Assembly (NCBI GenBank): GCA_002729525.1
Contig: PBYI01000069.1
Span: 16,710-80,709 of the forward strand
Source: Nocardioides sp.
Lineage (GTDB): Bacteria > Actinomycetota > Actinomycetes > Propionibacteriales > Nocardioidaceae
Length of the DNA stretch: 64,000 bases
Direction of reading: 5' to 3'
Shown: in pieces, positions 17,886 through 28,805 of the stretch
Position numbering within the stretch: position 1 is the first letter of the stretch
How the letters are laid out: every line of letters begins with the position of its first letter
Translations under genes and position numbers: made by a program
The notes under the pieces: model-generated
Database searches by the model: none
The model's input: only the letters and a program-made list of their open reading frames with translations
What the model was told of the DNA's origin: nothing

Positions 17886-19877
17886 GTGAGCATCCTCGAC
17901 GACGCACGCCCGGGCATGGACCACGACGTCCGGCCGCAGGACGACCTGTTCGGCCACGTCAACGGCACCTGGCTGACCGAGACCGAGATCCCCTCCGACC
18001 GTTCGAGCTGGGGCCCCTTCGTCGCCCTCTCCGACGCTGCGGAGGAGCACGTCCGCCAGATCATCACCGACATCGCCGACGCGACGGCCGCGGGCGACCC
18101 CACCGGCGCCGACGGTGTCGAGGACGCCGACGAGGCCCGCAAGATCGGTGACCTCTACGCCTCCTTCATGGACACCGACGCCATCGCCGCCCGCGGGCTC
18201 GACCCGGTCGCCCCGCTGCTGGCCGCGGTCGACGGCCTGCGCGACGTGCGCGACCTCGCCGCCCTGCTCGGCGAGCTGGAGCGGATCGGTGGCCACGGTC
18301 TCTTCGGGTCCTACGTCGACACCGACGCCAAGGACTCCGACCGCTACCTCTTCAACCTCACCCAGGGCGGGCTCGGGCTGCCCGACGAGTCCTACTACCG
18401 CGACGAGAAGTTCGCCGAGACCCGCACGGCGTACGTCGCCTACCTCGAGCGGCTGCTCGCCCTCGGCGGCGTCGACGACGCGGCCGGCGCTGCGGCGACC
18501 GTGATGGACCTCGACACCCGTCTGGCCGCCGGCCACTGGGAGCGTGCCGAGACGCGCAACGTGCAGAAGACCTACAACCTGCGCACCCTGGCCGAGCTCA
18601 AGGAGGTCTGCCCGGCCTTCGACTGGGACGCCTACGTGCAGAACCTCACCGGCACGTCGGTCGACCCGGCGCCCGTGCTCGCCGAGGTGTGCCTGCGCCA
18701 GCCGTCGTACTTCGAGCACCTCTCGGCCGTGCTCGGCGAGGTGCCCGTCGAGGCGTGGCGCACCTGGCTGACCAGCCGGGTGCTGCGCTCGGCGGCGCCG
18801 TACCTCACCGACGACCTGGTCGAGACCAACTTCGACTTCTACGGCCGCACCCTCAACGGCACGCCCGAGCTGCGGGCCCGCTGGAAGCGCGCGGTGACGT
18901 TCGTCGAGGGCTCGATGGGCGAGGCCGTCGGCAAGGTGTACGTCGCCCGGCACTTCCCGCCGGCCGCGAAGGCCGCGATGGACGACCTGGTCGCCAACCT
19001 GCTCGCCGCCTACCGGGAGTCGATCGGCGCGCTGGACTGGATGACCGAGGAGACCAAGGAGCGGGCCTACGAGAAGCTCGCGACCTTCCGGCCGAAGATC
19101 GGCTACCCCGAGCGGTTCCGCGACTACGCAGCCCTCGAGGTGGTGCGTGACGACCTGGTCGCCAACGTGTGGGCGGCCGCGGCGTTCTCGACCGACCGGG
19201 AGCTGCGCAAGATCGGCTCTCCGGTCGACCGCGACGAGTGGTTCATGCTCCCGCAGACCGTCAACGCCTACTACAACCCGGGCACCAACGAGATCTGCTT
19301 CCCGGCCGGCATCCTGCAGAAGCCGTTCTTCGACGTCGACGCCCTCGACGCCGAGAACTACGGCGGCATCGGCGCGGTGATCGGCCACGAGGTCGGCCAC
19401 GGCTTCGACGACCAGGGCGCGCAGTACGACGGCGCCGGCAACCTCAACGACTGGTGGACCGCCGACGACAAGGCCGCCTTCGAGGAGCGCTCGACGAAGC
19501 TGGTCACCCAGTACGACGCCTTCGAGCCGCGCAACCTGCCCGGCGAGCACGTCAACGGCCAGCTGACCGTCGGTGAGAACATCGGCGACCTCGGCGGCCT
19601 GACCATCGCGCACAAGGCCTACGTCATCGCCGAGACGAAGGCCGGCCGCGAGGCGTCGGTGGACGATCGCCGCACCCTCTTCCTCAACTGGGCGCACGTG
19701 TGGCGCACCAAGCGCCGGGCCGAGCAGGAGCGGCAGTACCTCACCATCGACCCGCACAGCCCGCCGGAGTTCCGCGCCAACATCGCGCGCAACCTCGACG
19801 AGTTCCACGAGGTCTTCGGCACCCAGCCGGGCGACGGCCTGTGGCTCGACCCGGAGGACCGCGTCCGCATCTGGTGA
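17886..19877 (+). CDS. M13 (neprilysin/PepO) family metallopeptidase
   Basis: 663 residues, no signal peptide, so probably cytoplasmic. The zinc motif HEVGH is at 501-505, with ENIGD (564-568) supplying the third ligand and supporting Asp; other family marks are NAYYNPGTNEICFPAGILQ and the ending RVRIW. M13 enzymes cut oligopeptides. GTG 17886 is preferred because TAGGGT (17873-17878) is seven bases upstream, a common leaderless arrangement; the ATG at 17868 lies before that box. Length fits the family. Confidence 0.93.
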   Translation: MSILDDARPGMDHDVRPQDDLFGHVNGTWLTETEIPSDRSSWGPFVALSDAAEEHVRQIITDIADATAAGDPTGADGVEDADEARKIGDLYASFMDTDAIAARGLDPVAPLLAAVDGLRDVRDLAALLGELERIGGHGLFGSYVDTDAKDSDRYLFNLTQGGLGLPDESYYRDEKFAETRTAYVAYLERLLALGGVDDAAGAAATVMDLDTRLAAGHWERAETRNVQKTYNLRTLAELKEVCPAFDWDAYVQNLTGTSVDPAPVLAEVCLRQPSYFEHLSAVLGEVPVEAWRTWLTSRVLRSAAPYLTDDLVETNFDFYGRTLNGTPELRARWKRAVTFVEGSMGEAVGKVYVARHFPPAAKAAMDDLVANLLAAYRESIGALDWMTEETKERAYEKLATFRPKIGYPERFRDYAALEVVRDDLVANVWAAAAFSTDRELRKIGSPVDRDEWFMLPQTVNAYYNPGTNEICFPAGILQKPFFDVDALDAENYGGIGAVIGHEVGHGFDDQGAQYDGAGNLNDWWTADDKAAFEERSTKLVTQYDAFEPRNLPGEHVNGQLTVGENIGDLGGLTIAHKAYVIAETKAGREASVDDRRTLFLNWAHVWRTKRRAEQERQYLTIDPHSPPEFRANIARNLDEFHEVFGTQPGDGLWLDPEDRVRIW

Positions 19878-19944
19878 GCCGGTCGTCCACAGCCGGTCGC
19901 CCGCCGGCTCGTGGGCGTCGGCGCCCGCTGGTAGACACGACGCC

Positions 19945-22059
<2,115 letters not shown>

Positions 22060-22103
22060 GGCGCGTCACCCCGTCGTCGGGTCCGCAGCGGGCCCGCGTC
22101 GAC

Positions 22104-23009
22104 TCAGAGGCGCCAGGACGAGTCGACCTCGAAGTAGACGTCGAGGGCGTCGCGGGAGCGCTCGGGGTTGGCCCGCGCGAGGGCGAGGTAGAGCGCGTCG
22201 ACCACGGCCAGGTGGGCCAGCCGCCCCGACAGTGACTCGAAGCGGAACGACAGCTCGCGGCCGCTGGCGACCAGGGCGTGGTCGACCCGCTCGGTCAGGC
22301 GGGTGCGCGGGAAGCTGGTGATCGCCACCGTCGGCACGTCGCGGGAGGTGAGCGCCTCGGCGCACCGGATGGTGTCGCGGGTCGCGCCGGTGTGGCTGAT
22401 GATCAGCGCGGCAGCGGTCGGCGGAGCGGTGCGGCAGCGGAGGTACTTGAGGTTGGTCTCCTCCGGCGCGGTGGCCTTGAGCCCGATGGAGGAGAACTGG
22501 TCGCGGGCGCCGCGCGCGACGTTCAGCGAGGCGCCGAAGCCGATGATGATGATCTCCGAGGCCGCGTCGAGGAGCGTCACGGCCGCCTCGAAGGCCTCCG
22601 GGTCGATGCTGCTCGCGGCGTCCCGGATGATCTCGGCGGACAGCCCCATGACCTTCACCAGCACGTCACCCGGGGCGTCGGTGGGCTCGATGTCGCCGCC
22701 GTAGGCGTACGTCGTGAGGCTCTTGGTCTCGCCCGCGAGCGAGATCTTCAGGTCCTGGAAGCCGCTGAAGCCGAGCGTGCGGCAGGTGCGGACGGTGGTC
22801 GACTCCGCCGAGCCGGCCCTCTCGGCGACCTCGCCGACCGTCATGTGCACGACCTCGTCCGGGTGCGCGAGCACGAACTCCGCGACCCGTGCCTCGCTGG
22901 GCGCGAGCGTGGGGAGCCGAGCCCGGATGCGTCCGGTGACGGAGCGGCCGTCGGCGGTGCGGCCCTGCGGGCCGATGCCGGTCCCTCGTGGTCTTCCCAC
23001 GTGCTTCAC
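22104..23009 (-). CDS. RpiR/MurR family regulator (HTH + SIS)
   Basis: 301 residues from GTG 23009. Residues ~25-105 carry the RpiR helix-turn-helix (LPTLAPSEARVAEFVLAHPDEV, VGEVAERAGSAESTTVRTCRTLGF). Residues ~125-270 are a SIS sugar-phosphate-binding domain (IIIIGFGASLNVARGARDQF, LIISHTGATRDTIRCAEALTSRDVPTVAIT). It is the last gene of the minus-strand operon and overlaps the kinase stop by four bases (GTGA), so it probably senses a phosphosugar made by that kinase (inference). Confidence 0.9.
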   Translation of the reverse strand: MKHVGRPRGTGIGPQGRTADGRSVTGRIRARLPTLAPSEARVAEFVLAHPDEVVHMTVGEVAERAGSAESTTVRTCRTLGFSGFQDLKISLAGETKSLTTYAYGGDIEPTDAPGDVLVKVMGLSAEIIRDAASSIDPEAFEAAVTLLDAASEIIIIGFGASLNVARGARDQFSSIGLKATAPEETNLKYLRCRTAPPTAAALIISHTGATRDTIRCAEALTSRDVPTVAITSFPRTRLTERVDHALVASGRELSFRFESLSGRLAHLAVVDALYLALARANPERSRDALDVYFEVDSSWRL

Positions 23010-23992
23010 CCGGCCGCGCGCGGCCGTTGCCTCTCGATCGGATCAGCCTCGCAACGACCGCAGCGGAACGCCGCGTCGTCGCGGATCCAGGCGGTGCCGC
23101 CGGAACGGGGCAGGAGCATATCGCCGCGGGCACCGAGGTGGAGGCAGGTCTTGGCAGCAGCACGACTGGCCGTGACCAGCGCGTCCTCGGGGGTGGCTCC
23201 GTCGACCAGCGCGGCGGCCGCCGCGGCGGTGAAGGCGTCGCCTGCGCCGATGGTGTCGACCGGGGGCTGGTCGAGCGCCGACGGCACCCGGGACCAGCCG
23301 CCCCGGCCGGCGTACCGGACGCCCTCGGCGCCCTCGGTCACGACCCGGAGGGCTCCCGCCGTCTCCGCGGAGTCCAGCGCCGGCGTGTAGTGGTCGAGGT
23401 CCTCGGAGGAGACCTTCACGACGTCCGATCGGGCGGCGAGGTCGCGCATCGCGGGCGGCAGGCACTCGCGCAGGGAGGCCTCGAACCAGACGAGCGTCCC
23501 GCCGTCCTGCGCGACCCGCGCCAGCTCGACGGTCGTCGCGTCGGCGACGTCGACGACGAGCAGGTCCGCCTCGCGCACGGCACGTGCCACGTCCGGGCCC
23601 AGCTCGTCGGGTCGCGGCACCTCGAGCAGGTGGCCCCGCGGCCGGCCGCAGCGCGGGCACTCCAGCAGCAGCGACGGGGAGCCGCCGCCGTCCGCGGCGT
23701 CGGCGACCTGGAAGACCCGCGGGGTCAGGTAGCCGACGCGCCCCACGACGCCCGTGGTCCCGACGCCCCAGCGCTCGAGGTCGGCCCGCAGCAGGTCGGC
23801 GGCCGCGTCGTGGCCGACCAGGGCGACCATCTCCACGTCCCACCCGTCCGCCGCGAGTCGTACGGCGATGTTGGCGCCGGAGTTGCCCACGGCCGCCTGC
23901 GCGGTCGGTGCCGACACGTCGCCGGCGACGAGGTCGACCGAGACGGTGCCCACGACGACGGCCCGACGTCGGGCCGTCGCGGGCGCGGTCAC
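23006..23992 (-). CDS. PfkB-family sugar/nucleoside kinase with two CxxC pairs
   Basis: 328 residues from GTG 23992. Ribokinase fold: N-terminal GTVSVDL, GNSGANIAVRLA, and the catalytic loop DTIGAGDAFTAAAAAAL with intact Asp. Unusual are CPRC in the middle (SPSLLLECPRCGRPRGH) and CGRC near the C-terminus (DDAAFRCGRCEADP), which could make a metal site. It overlaps the permease stop and the RpiR start by four bases each, so it belongs to the transporter operon and likely phosphorylates an imported sugar or a nucleoside product. Confidence 0.88.
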   Translation of the reverse strand: MTAPATARRRAVVVGTVSVDLVAGDVSAPTAQAAVGNSGANIAVRLAADGWDVEMVALVGHDAAADLLRADLERWGVGTTGVVGRVGYLTPRVFQVADAADGGGSPSLLLECPRCGRPRGHLLEVPRPDELGPDVARAVREADLLVVDVADATTVELARVAQDGGTLVWFEASLRECLPPAMRDLAARSDVVKVSSEDLDHYTPALDSAETAGALRVVTEGAEGVRYAGRGGWSRVPSALDQPPVDTIGAGDAFTAAAAAALVDGATPEDALVTASRAAAKTCLHLGARGDMLLPRSGGTAWIRDDAAFRCGRCEADPIERQRPRAAG

Positions 23993-24867
23993 CGGCTGCT
24001 CCGGCGTACGACGTACCGGTCGCCGAGCCAGACCTCGAGGAACCCGAGCAGGCTGTAGGCCAGCACCGACAGCAGCACGACGACGAAGATGCCGCCCCAC
24101 ATGTCGACGTACCGGTAGTTGGCCCGGGCGAGGTTGATGAAGGTGCCGATGCCCTCGCCGGTGGCGATGTACTCGGTCAGGATCACGCCGCTCAGCGAGG
24201 CGGGCAGCGCCAGCTTGCTCGCCGAGATGAGTCCGGGCACCGAGCTGGGCAGCCGGACCGAGACCAGGCGACGCCAGCCACTGCCACCGAGCACGGCGGC
24301 GAGGTCGTCGATGCCGCGGGCAGCGGAGCGCATGCCCGAGACGATGCTGATGAAGCACGAGAAGAACGTGATCATCACGCACACGGTGATCGACGTCGCC
24401 GGCCCGCGGCCGACGAGCATGATCACGACCGGCGTGATCACGATGACCGGGACGACACCCAGCACCACGGCGAGCGGCATGATCGCGCGGGCCATCGCGG
24501 CCGACGCGGTCACGACCGACGCCAGGGTCAGCGCCACCAGGACCGCGATGAGGTAGCCGGCCAGCAGCATGGTGAACGTGCTCAGCAGGGCTGCGGCCAG
24601 CTCGCCGACGTTCTCGCCGCTGACGGCGAACTCCACCGCCTCCAGCGGACCGCGGAGGAACTGGTTCTCGGGAAGGGTCAGGTAGACGACCTGCCACAGC
24701 AGCATCAGCACCAGCAGCGGGCCGATGCCGGCCAGCAGCTCGGTGGCCAGCAGCCGCAGCGGCCGGTCGGACTGTGAGCGGGCGGTCCCGGTGGCACCGG
24801 CTCGCGAGCGGCGCACGCGGCCGGTAGTGGTGGTCCCGGCCGCACCGGTGGTGGTGGCCTGGCTCAT
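23989..24867 (-). CDS. ABC transporter permease (NMT1/taurine-nitrate type)
   Basis: 292 residues. After a cytoplasmic Ala/Thr/Gly/Arg-rich N-terminus of ~45 residues there are about six membrane segments. The cytoplasmic EAA-like loop (GIDDLAAVLGGSGWRRLVSVRLPSSVPGL) contacts the ATPase. It is one of two non-identical permeases here, indicating a heterodimeric membrane channel. Start ATG 24867 overlaps the stop of the upstream permease by four bases. Confidence 0.92.
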   Translation of the reverse strand: MSQATTTGAAGTTTTGRVRRSRAGATGTARSQSDRPLRLLATELLAGIGPLLVLMLLWQVVYLTLPENQFLRGPLEAVEFAVSGENVGELAAALLSTFTMLLAGYLIAVLVALTLASVVTASAAMARAIMPLAVVLGVVPVIVITPVVIMLVGRGPATSITVCVMITFFSCFISIVSGMRSAARGIDDLAAVLGGSGWRRLVSVRLPSSVPGLISASKLALPASLSGVILTEYIATGEGIGTFINLARANYRYVDMWGGIFVVVLLSVLAYSLLGFLEVWLGDRYVVRRSSR

Positions 24868-25682
24868 CGGGTCAGCTCCTCGGTCCAGGGGAGGGCCCGG
24901 GCGACCAGCTCGACCAGGGCGAATGACAGGGCGCACACCAGGGTGATGACGATGCCGAGCGCGTAGGCGCGCGGGGCGTTGAGCTGGGCCAGGCTGTTGA
25001 TCATCAGCACCCCGATGCCGCGGGCGCCGCCGAAGTACTCCGCGAGCGTCGTGCCGAGCACGGCCGTGGGGAGCGCGATCCGGGCCGCGACGAGCAGCTC
25101 GCGGGTGGAGGCCGGGATCTGCACCGAGCAGAAGTAGCGGCCCCGGCCGCCGCCGGTGACGGCCCGGAGGTCCTCCCACTCCTCATGCCGGGCGGTGAGG
25201 CCCTGGGCCAGGGAGATGTAGATCGGGAAGACGACCGAGATCGCGGCGAGAGCGACGTGCGGGCCGGGCAGCTCGAGGACCAGGAAGAGCAGCGGCGCGA
25301 TGGCGGCCAGGGGCAGGCAGAAGACGATGGTCAGCTGCCGGGCGATGGGTCGCCGCAGCGGCGGGACGGCCACGGCCAGCACCGCGAACGCCGCGGCGAC
25401 CGCGGCGCCGTACGCGAGGCCGCGACCGGCGGAGCCCAGGGTGACCAGCAGGGCGGGCTGGATGATGTTCCAGTCGTCGCCGAGCGCGGTGACGACCTGG
25501 GCGGGCGTGGGGAGCAGGCGCCCCTCGCCGGGCGCGACGCCGGCGTACCAGTTCCACAGCAGCACGAACGCCGCCAGCACCAGCGCCGCGGGACCGTAGC
25601 GGACGACCCACCAGCCCGCGCGGCGGCCGAGCCCGGCGAGCGGGAGCCCCGGACGGGCGGCGGTGACCTCAGACGCCGACAT
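24864..25682 (-). CDS. ABC transporter permease (NMT1/taurine-nitrate type)
   Basis: 272 residues with five to six membrane helices and the EAA loop LRAVTGGGRGRYFCSVQIPASTREL. It pairs with the adjacent permease. The start overlaps the end of the ATPase gene by 14 bases, so expression is coupled. The family (BPD_transp_1) serves substrates such as taurine, nitrate, aliphatic sulfonates, and thiamine or riboflavin precursors; which applies here cannot be told from the permease. Confidence 0.92.
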   Translation of the reverse strand: MSASEVTAARPGLPLAGLGRRAGWWVVRYGPAALVLAAFVLLWNWYAGVAPGEGRLLPTPAQVVTALGDDWNIIQPALLVTLGSAGRGLAYGAAVAAAFAVLAVAVPPLRRPIARQLTIVFCLPLAAIAPLLFLVLELPGPHVALAAISVVFPIYISLAQGLTARHEEWEDLRAVTGGGRGRYFCSVQIPASTRELLVAARIALPTAVLGTTLAEYFGGARGIGVLMINSLAQLNAPRAYALGIVITLVCALSFALVELVARALPWTEELTR

Positions 25683-26478
25683 CGGCGCCCCCGCCCCCGG
25701 GTGCGGCGGACGCCTCGGCGGAGCGCAGCACGTCGCTCACCCGGGCGCAGAGCCGGAAGAACTCGTCGCTGCCCAGCAGCTCGGCGTCACGGGGCCGGGC
25801 GAACGGCACGTCCACGATCTCCACGACGCGTCCGGGGCGAGCGCTCATCACCACGATCGCGTCGCTCAGCAGCACCGCCTCGGCCACCGAGTGGGTCACC
25901 ATCACCGTGGTGATGCCCTCGTGCATCCAGATCCGCTGGAGCTCGAGGTTGAGCTTCTCGCGGAGCATCTCGTCCAGGGCGCCGAACGGCTCGTCGAGCA
26001 GCAGCAGCTTGGGCCGGGTGACCAGCGCCCGGGCGATCGACACGCGCTGACGCATGCCGCCCGAGAGCTGGGCCGGTCGCGACTTCTCGAAGCCCCGGAG
26101 CCCGACCAGCTCGATGAGCTCGTCGACGTACTCCTTGTCCTTCGGCAGCCCCGCCATCTCCCGGGCGAAGGCGATGTTGCGCTGCACCGAGCGCCACGGG
26201 AGGAGGGCGGAGTCCTGGAAGGCCATCCCGAGCTCGTGGGCCCGGACCCGCTGACGCGGGGTGCTGCCGCCGAGCGAGATGGTCCCGGAGGTGGGGGTCT
26301 CGAGGGAGGCCAGCGACCTCAGCAGGGTGGACTTGCCCGACCCGCTAGGCCCCACCAGCGACACGAAGCCGCCGGCAGGCACGGTGAAGGACACGTCGGT
26401 GAGGGCCTCGACGGGCCCCGCCGCGGTGGCGAACGTCTTGCAGACGTCCGCCACCGCGATGTCGAGAGAGTGGTCCAT
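25669..26478 (-). CDS. ABC transporter ATP-binding protein
   Basis: 269 residues. Walker A GPSGSGKST, Q-loop AFQDSALLPWRSV, signature LSGGMRQRV, Walker B LLLLDEPFGALD and H-loop VTHSV are all intact. The AFQ...LLPW pattern is typical of the SsuB/TauB/ThiZ group, matching an NMT1-type binding protein. It drives uptake through the two downstream permeases. It starts 20 bp after the binding-protein stop. Confidence 0.94.
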   Translation of the reverse strand: MDHSLDIAVADVCKTFATAAGPVEALTDVSFTVPAGGFVSLVGPSGSGKSTLLRSLASLETPTSGTISLGGSTPRQRVRAHELGMAFQDSALLPWRSVQRNIAFAREMAGLPKDKEYVDELIELVGLRGFEKSRPAQLSGGMRQRVSIARALVTRPKLLLLDEPFGALDEMLREKLNLELQRIWMHEGITTVMVTHSVAEAVLLSDAIVVMSARPGRVVEIVDVPFARPRDAELLGSDEFFRLCARVSDVLRSAEASAAPGGGGADVGV

Positions 26479-26498
26479 GACGGATCGGGCGTCGGTGC

Positions 26499-27575
26499 TC
26501 AGCTGTCCTGCGGGGGCAGCTGGCCGAAGTCCGGGTCCTCCTCGTGAATCTCGTCCAGCAGGGACATGTCGATGAAGTCGCCGCCGTCCTCGGGCATCTC
26601 GGTGCCGAGGATGGTGCTGAGGGTGTCCATGGACAGGGCGAGCTCGTCGCCGGCCATGTAGCCGATGCCCTCCTCCTCGGACGTCGGCGAGTAGAACAGC
26701 TCGGCGGCCGACTCGGCGGTGTAGAGCTCGGTGTCGTACTCCAGGCCGAGCTCCTGGCCGTAGCGGTCGACGGTGAGCTGGGCAGCACCCTCGGGGTCGT
26801 TGATCATGTCGAGCTGGCCCTCGAGGTCGGCCTTCAGCAGCGCCTTGATCTGCTCGCGCTTCTCGTCGTCCTCGAGGTCCTCGCGGCGCACGGTGTAGAC
26901 GTCGACGTAGTAGCCGTAGCCGTAGTCCTGGAGCAGGAAAGCCTCCGGGTCCATGCCCTGCGCCTCGAGCAGCGCCGGGCCCTCGGTGATGAAGCCCATG
27001 TAGGCGTCCACGTCGCCGGCGGCCAGCGCCTCCGGGCCGGTGGTGATCGGGACGACCTCGACCTGGGAGGTGTCGATGCCCGCAGCGGTGGAGAACTGCT
27101 CCCACACCGACTGCGAGGTGGCGGAGATGCCGACCTTCTTGCCCTCGAGGTCCGACGGCTCGGTGATGCCGTCCTCGGCCTCGGAGATGAAGGACAGCGG
27201 GCTGCCCTGGTACATCGTGCCGATGACGACGTAGTCACCGCCGTCCTGGTTCAGCGTGGCGGGCTCGGTGAGACCGGAGAACGCCATCAGGGCCTGGCCG
27301 GAGCTCAGCGCGGCCATGAAGTCGACGTTCGGACCGCCGGTGGCGATGTCGACGTCGAGGCCGGCCTCCTCGTAGTAGCCGTTCTCCTGGGCGAGGTAGC
27401 TGCCTGCCCAGGTCGAGTTGGTGATCCAGTTGAGCTGGAGGGTGACCTCGTCGAGCCCGGAGGCGGACTCGGAGGAGTCGTCGGAGCCGCAGGCGGCCAG
27501 CGTGCCGGTCAGGAACGTGGCGGCTGCGATCGAAGCGACGGTGCGGCGCAGTCGGCGCCGGGAGGTGGAGTGCAT
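26499..27575 (-). CDS. NMT1/THI5-like solute-binding lipoprotein of an ABC importer
   Basis: 358 residues. Lipoprotein signal with lipobox LAAC, then a Ser/Asp/Glu linker. The mature part begins VTLQLNWITNSTWAGSYLAQENGYYEEAGLDVDI, the hallmark opening of NMT1/THI5-like proteins that bind thiamine-pyrimidine precursors, riboflavin or related N-heterocycles. The surface is strongly acidic. Placed first among the transport genes, it sets import specificity. The ligand is inferred only from family and neighbourhood: an N-heterocycle or nucleoside-like compound. Confidence 0.9.
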   Translation of the reverse strand: MHSTSRRRLRRTVASIAAATFLTGTLAACGSDDSSESASGLDEVTLQLNWITNSTWAGSYLAQENGYYEEAGLDVDIATGGPNVDFMAALSSGQALMAFSGLTEPATLNQDGGDYVVIGTMYQGSPLSFISEAEDGITEPSDLEGKKVGISATSQSVWEQFSTAAGIDTSQVEVVPITTGPEALAAGDVDAYMGFITEGPALLEAQGMDPEAFLLQDYGYGYYVDVYTVRREDLEDDEKREQIKALLKADLEGQLDMINDPEGAAQLTVDRYGQELGLEYDTELYTAESAAELFYSPTSEEEGIGYMAGDELALSMDTLSTILGTEMPEDGGDFIDMSLLDEIHEEDPDFGQLPPQDS

Positions 27576-27592
27576 GGTGTGGCCTTTCAGGA

Positions 27593-28696
27593 TCAGTGTG
27601 CCGTGGGGTTGATGAGGTCTGCGAGGTCGAGGTCGTAGAGGACGTCGCCGAAGGTGTGGCGACTCCCCCAGCCGACGTCGATCCCGCGCACCCTGCCGAT
27701 CGCGCCGACGAGAAGCAGCAGGAGAACGAGGGACCCGACCTGCTCCGCGGCCGGTGAGTCACCGGTCGCCGCGAGCCCCGCGTGCGGGACGTGGTCGGGG
27801 ATCGCGTCCAGGGAGGTGCGCGCGTAGGGCTCCTCCCGGACGCCGTACAGGGCGACGACGCCGGCCTCGGCCAGGCGGGGCAGCATCATCTGGTAGCGCC
27901 CGTGGGCGAAGTTGCGGTACTCCGACATGCTCAGCTCGCCGAGCCCGGACTCGGCGAACTTGGAGTCCAGGTCGATGGCCGCCGTCTTGGTGTCCGGCCC
28001 GTGCAGGAACACCAGCAGCGGCTGCGCCAGCGCCTCGCCGAGGACGTCGACGACGTGGTCGAGGGCGGCGTCGACGTCGGTGACCTCCGGACCACCGGGC
28101 AGCAGGTCGGCCAGGGAGGCGGGCACCGTGCCCAGCGTCGGGTGGGCCTGGGCGAACGCGCGGGCCAGGACGACGGCCTGGGCGAGCAGCACGTTGACCG
28201 CGACCCAGCCGTGCACGTCCGGGAGCAGCTCGAAGGCGAAGACGTCGACGTCGGTGCCGGCGAGCAGCTGCTCACCTGGCGAGTCGACCTTGCCGCAGAA
28301 GACCGCAGCGTCGACGGGCACCTGCGGCAGCAGGCGGCAGCAGGCGAGGGAGTCGCTGTGGCCGCCGCTGGCCGTCACCAGGAGCACGGCGGTGTCGACG
28401 GCGTCGCCGAGGAGGTAGAGGTCCATCGGCTCCCGGCTGGCGCCCAGCCGACCGGTCGCGCGCTGGTGCAGCTGGGCGGCGAGCTGGGCCACGGCCAGGG
28501 AGCCGCCGGCGCCCGCCGCGACGAGCGGACGGTCGCCGTGGTCGCGGAGCCAGGCGGCCAGGTCGGTGACGTCGACGGCCGCGGCCTCGGCGTACGTCTT
28601 CTCGAGCTGGCGGAGCTCGTCGACGTAGTCGATGACGACGAACCGCTCGAAGTCGGTCGCCCCTGGTGCGGCGGGGGCGTGAGGGTCGGCAGGCAT
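27593..28696 (-). CDS. SIS-domain-like protein of the transporter operon
   Basis: 367 residues. The N-terminal half has a SIS-like pattern: AAGAGGSLAVAQLAAQLHQRATG, then LLVTASGGHSDSLACCRLL, where small and polar residues would bind a sugar phosphate. The C-terminal half (KTAAIDLDSKFAESGLGELSMSEYRNFAHGRYQMML) resembles isomerase-type double-SIS proteins, with a His/Tyr-rich motif. Possible isomerase or deaminase of a phosphosugar; the reaction is not established. Gap of 17 bp to the binding-protein gene. Confidence 0.7.
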   Translation of the reverse strand: MPADPHAPAAPGATDFERFVVIDYVDELRQLEKTYAEAAAVDVTDLAAWLRDHGDRPLVAAGAGGSLAVAQLAAQLHQRATGRLGASREPMDLYLLGDAVDTAVLLVTASGGHSDSLACCRLLPQVPVDAAVFCGKVDSPGEQLLAGTDVDVFAFELLPDVHGWVAVNVLLAQAVVLARAFAQAHPTLGTVPASLADLLPGGPEVTDVDAALDHVVDVLGEALAQPLLVFLHGPDTKTAAIDLDSKFAESGLGELSMSEYRNFAHGRYQMMLPRLAEAGVVALYGVREEPYARTSLDAIPDHVPHAGLAATGDSPAAEQVGSLVLLLLLVGAIGRVRGIDVGWGSRHTFGDVLYDLDLADLINPTAH

Positions 28697-28805
28697 GGTC
28701 TCTTCTCTGTCGGTCGTGCGGGCAGGACGGGTCGGGCGGCCGGGGTCTCCGGGCGCCGAGGTGCGGTGGGTGGATGGGTGGCCCCGTGGCGGGACGGGGC
28801 GGGCG

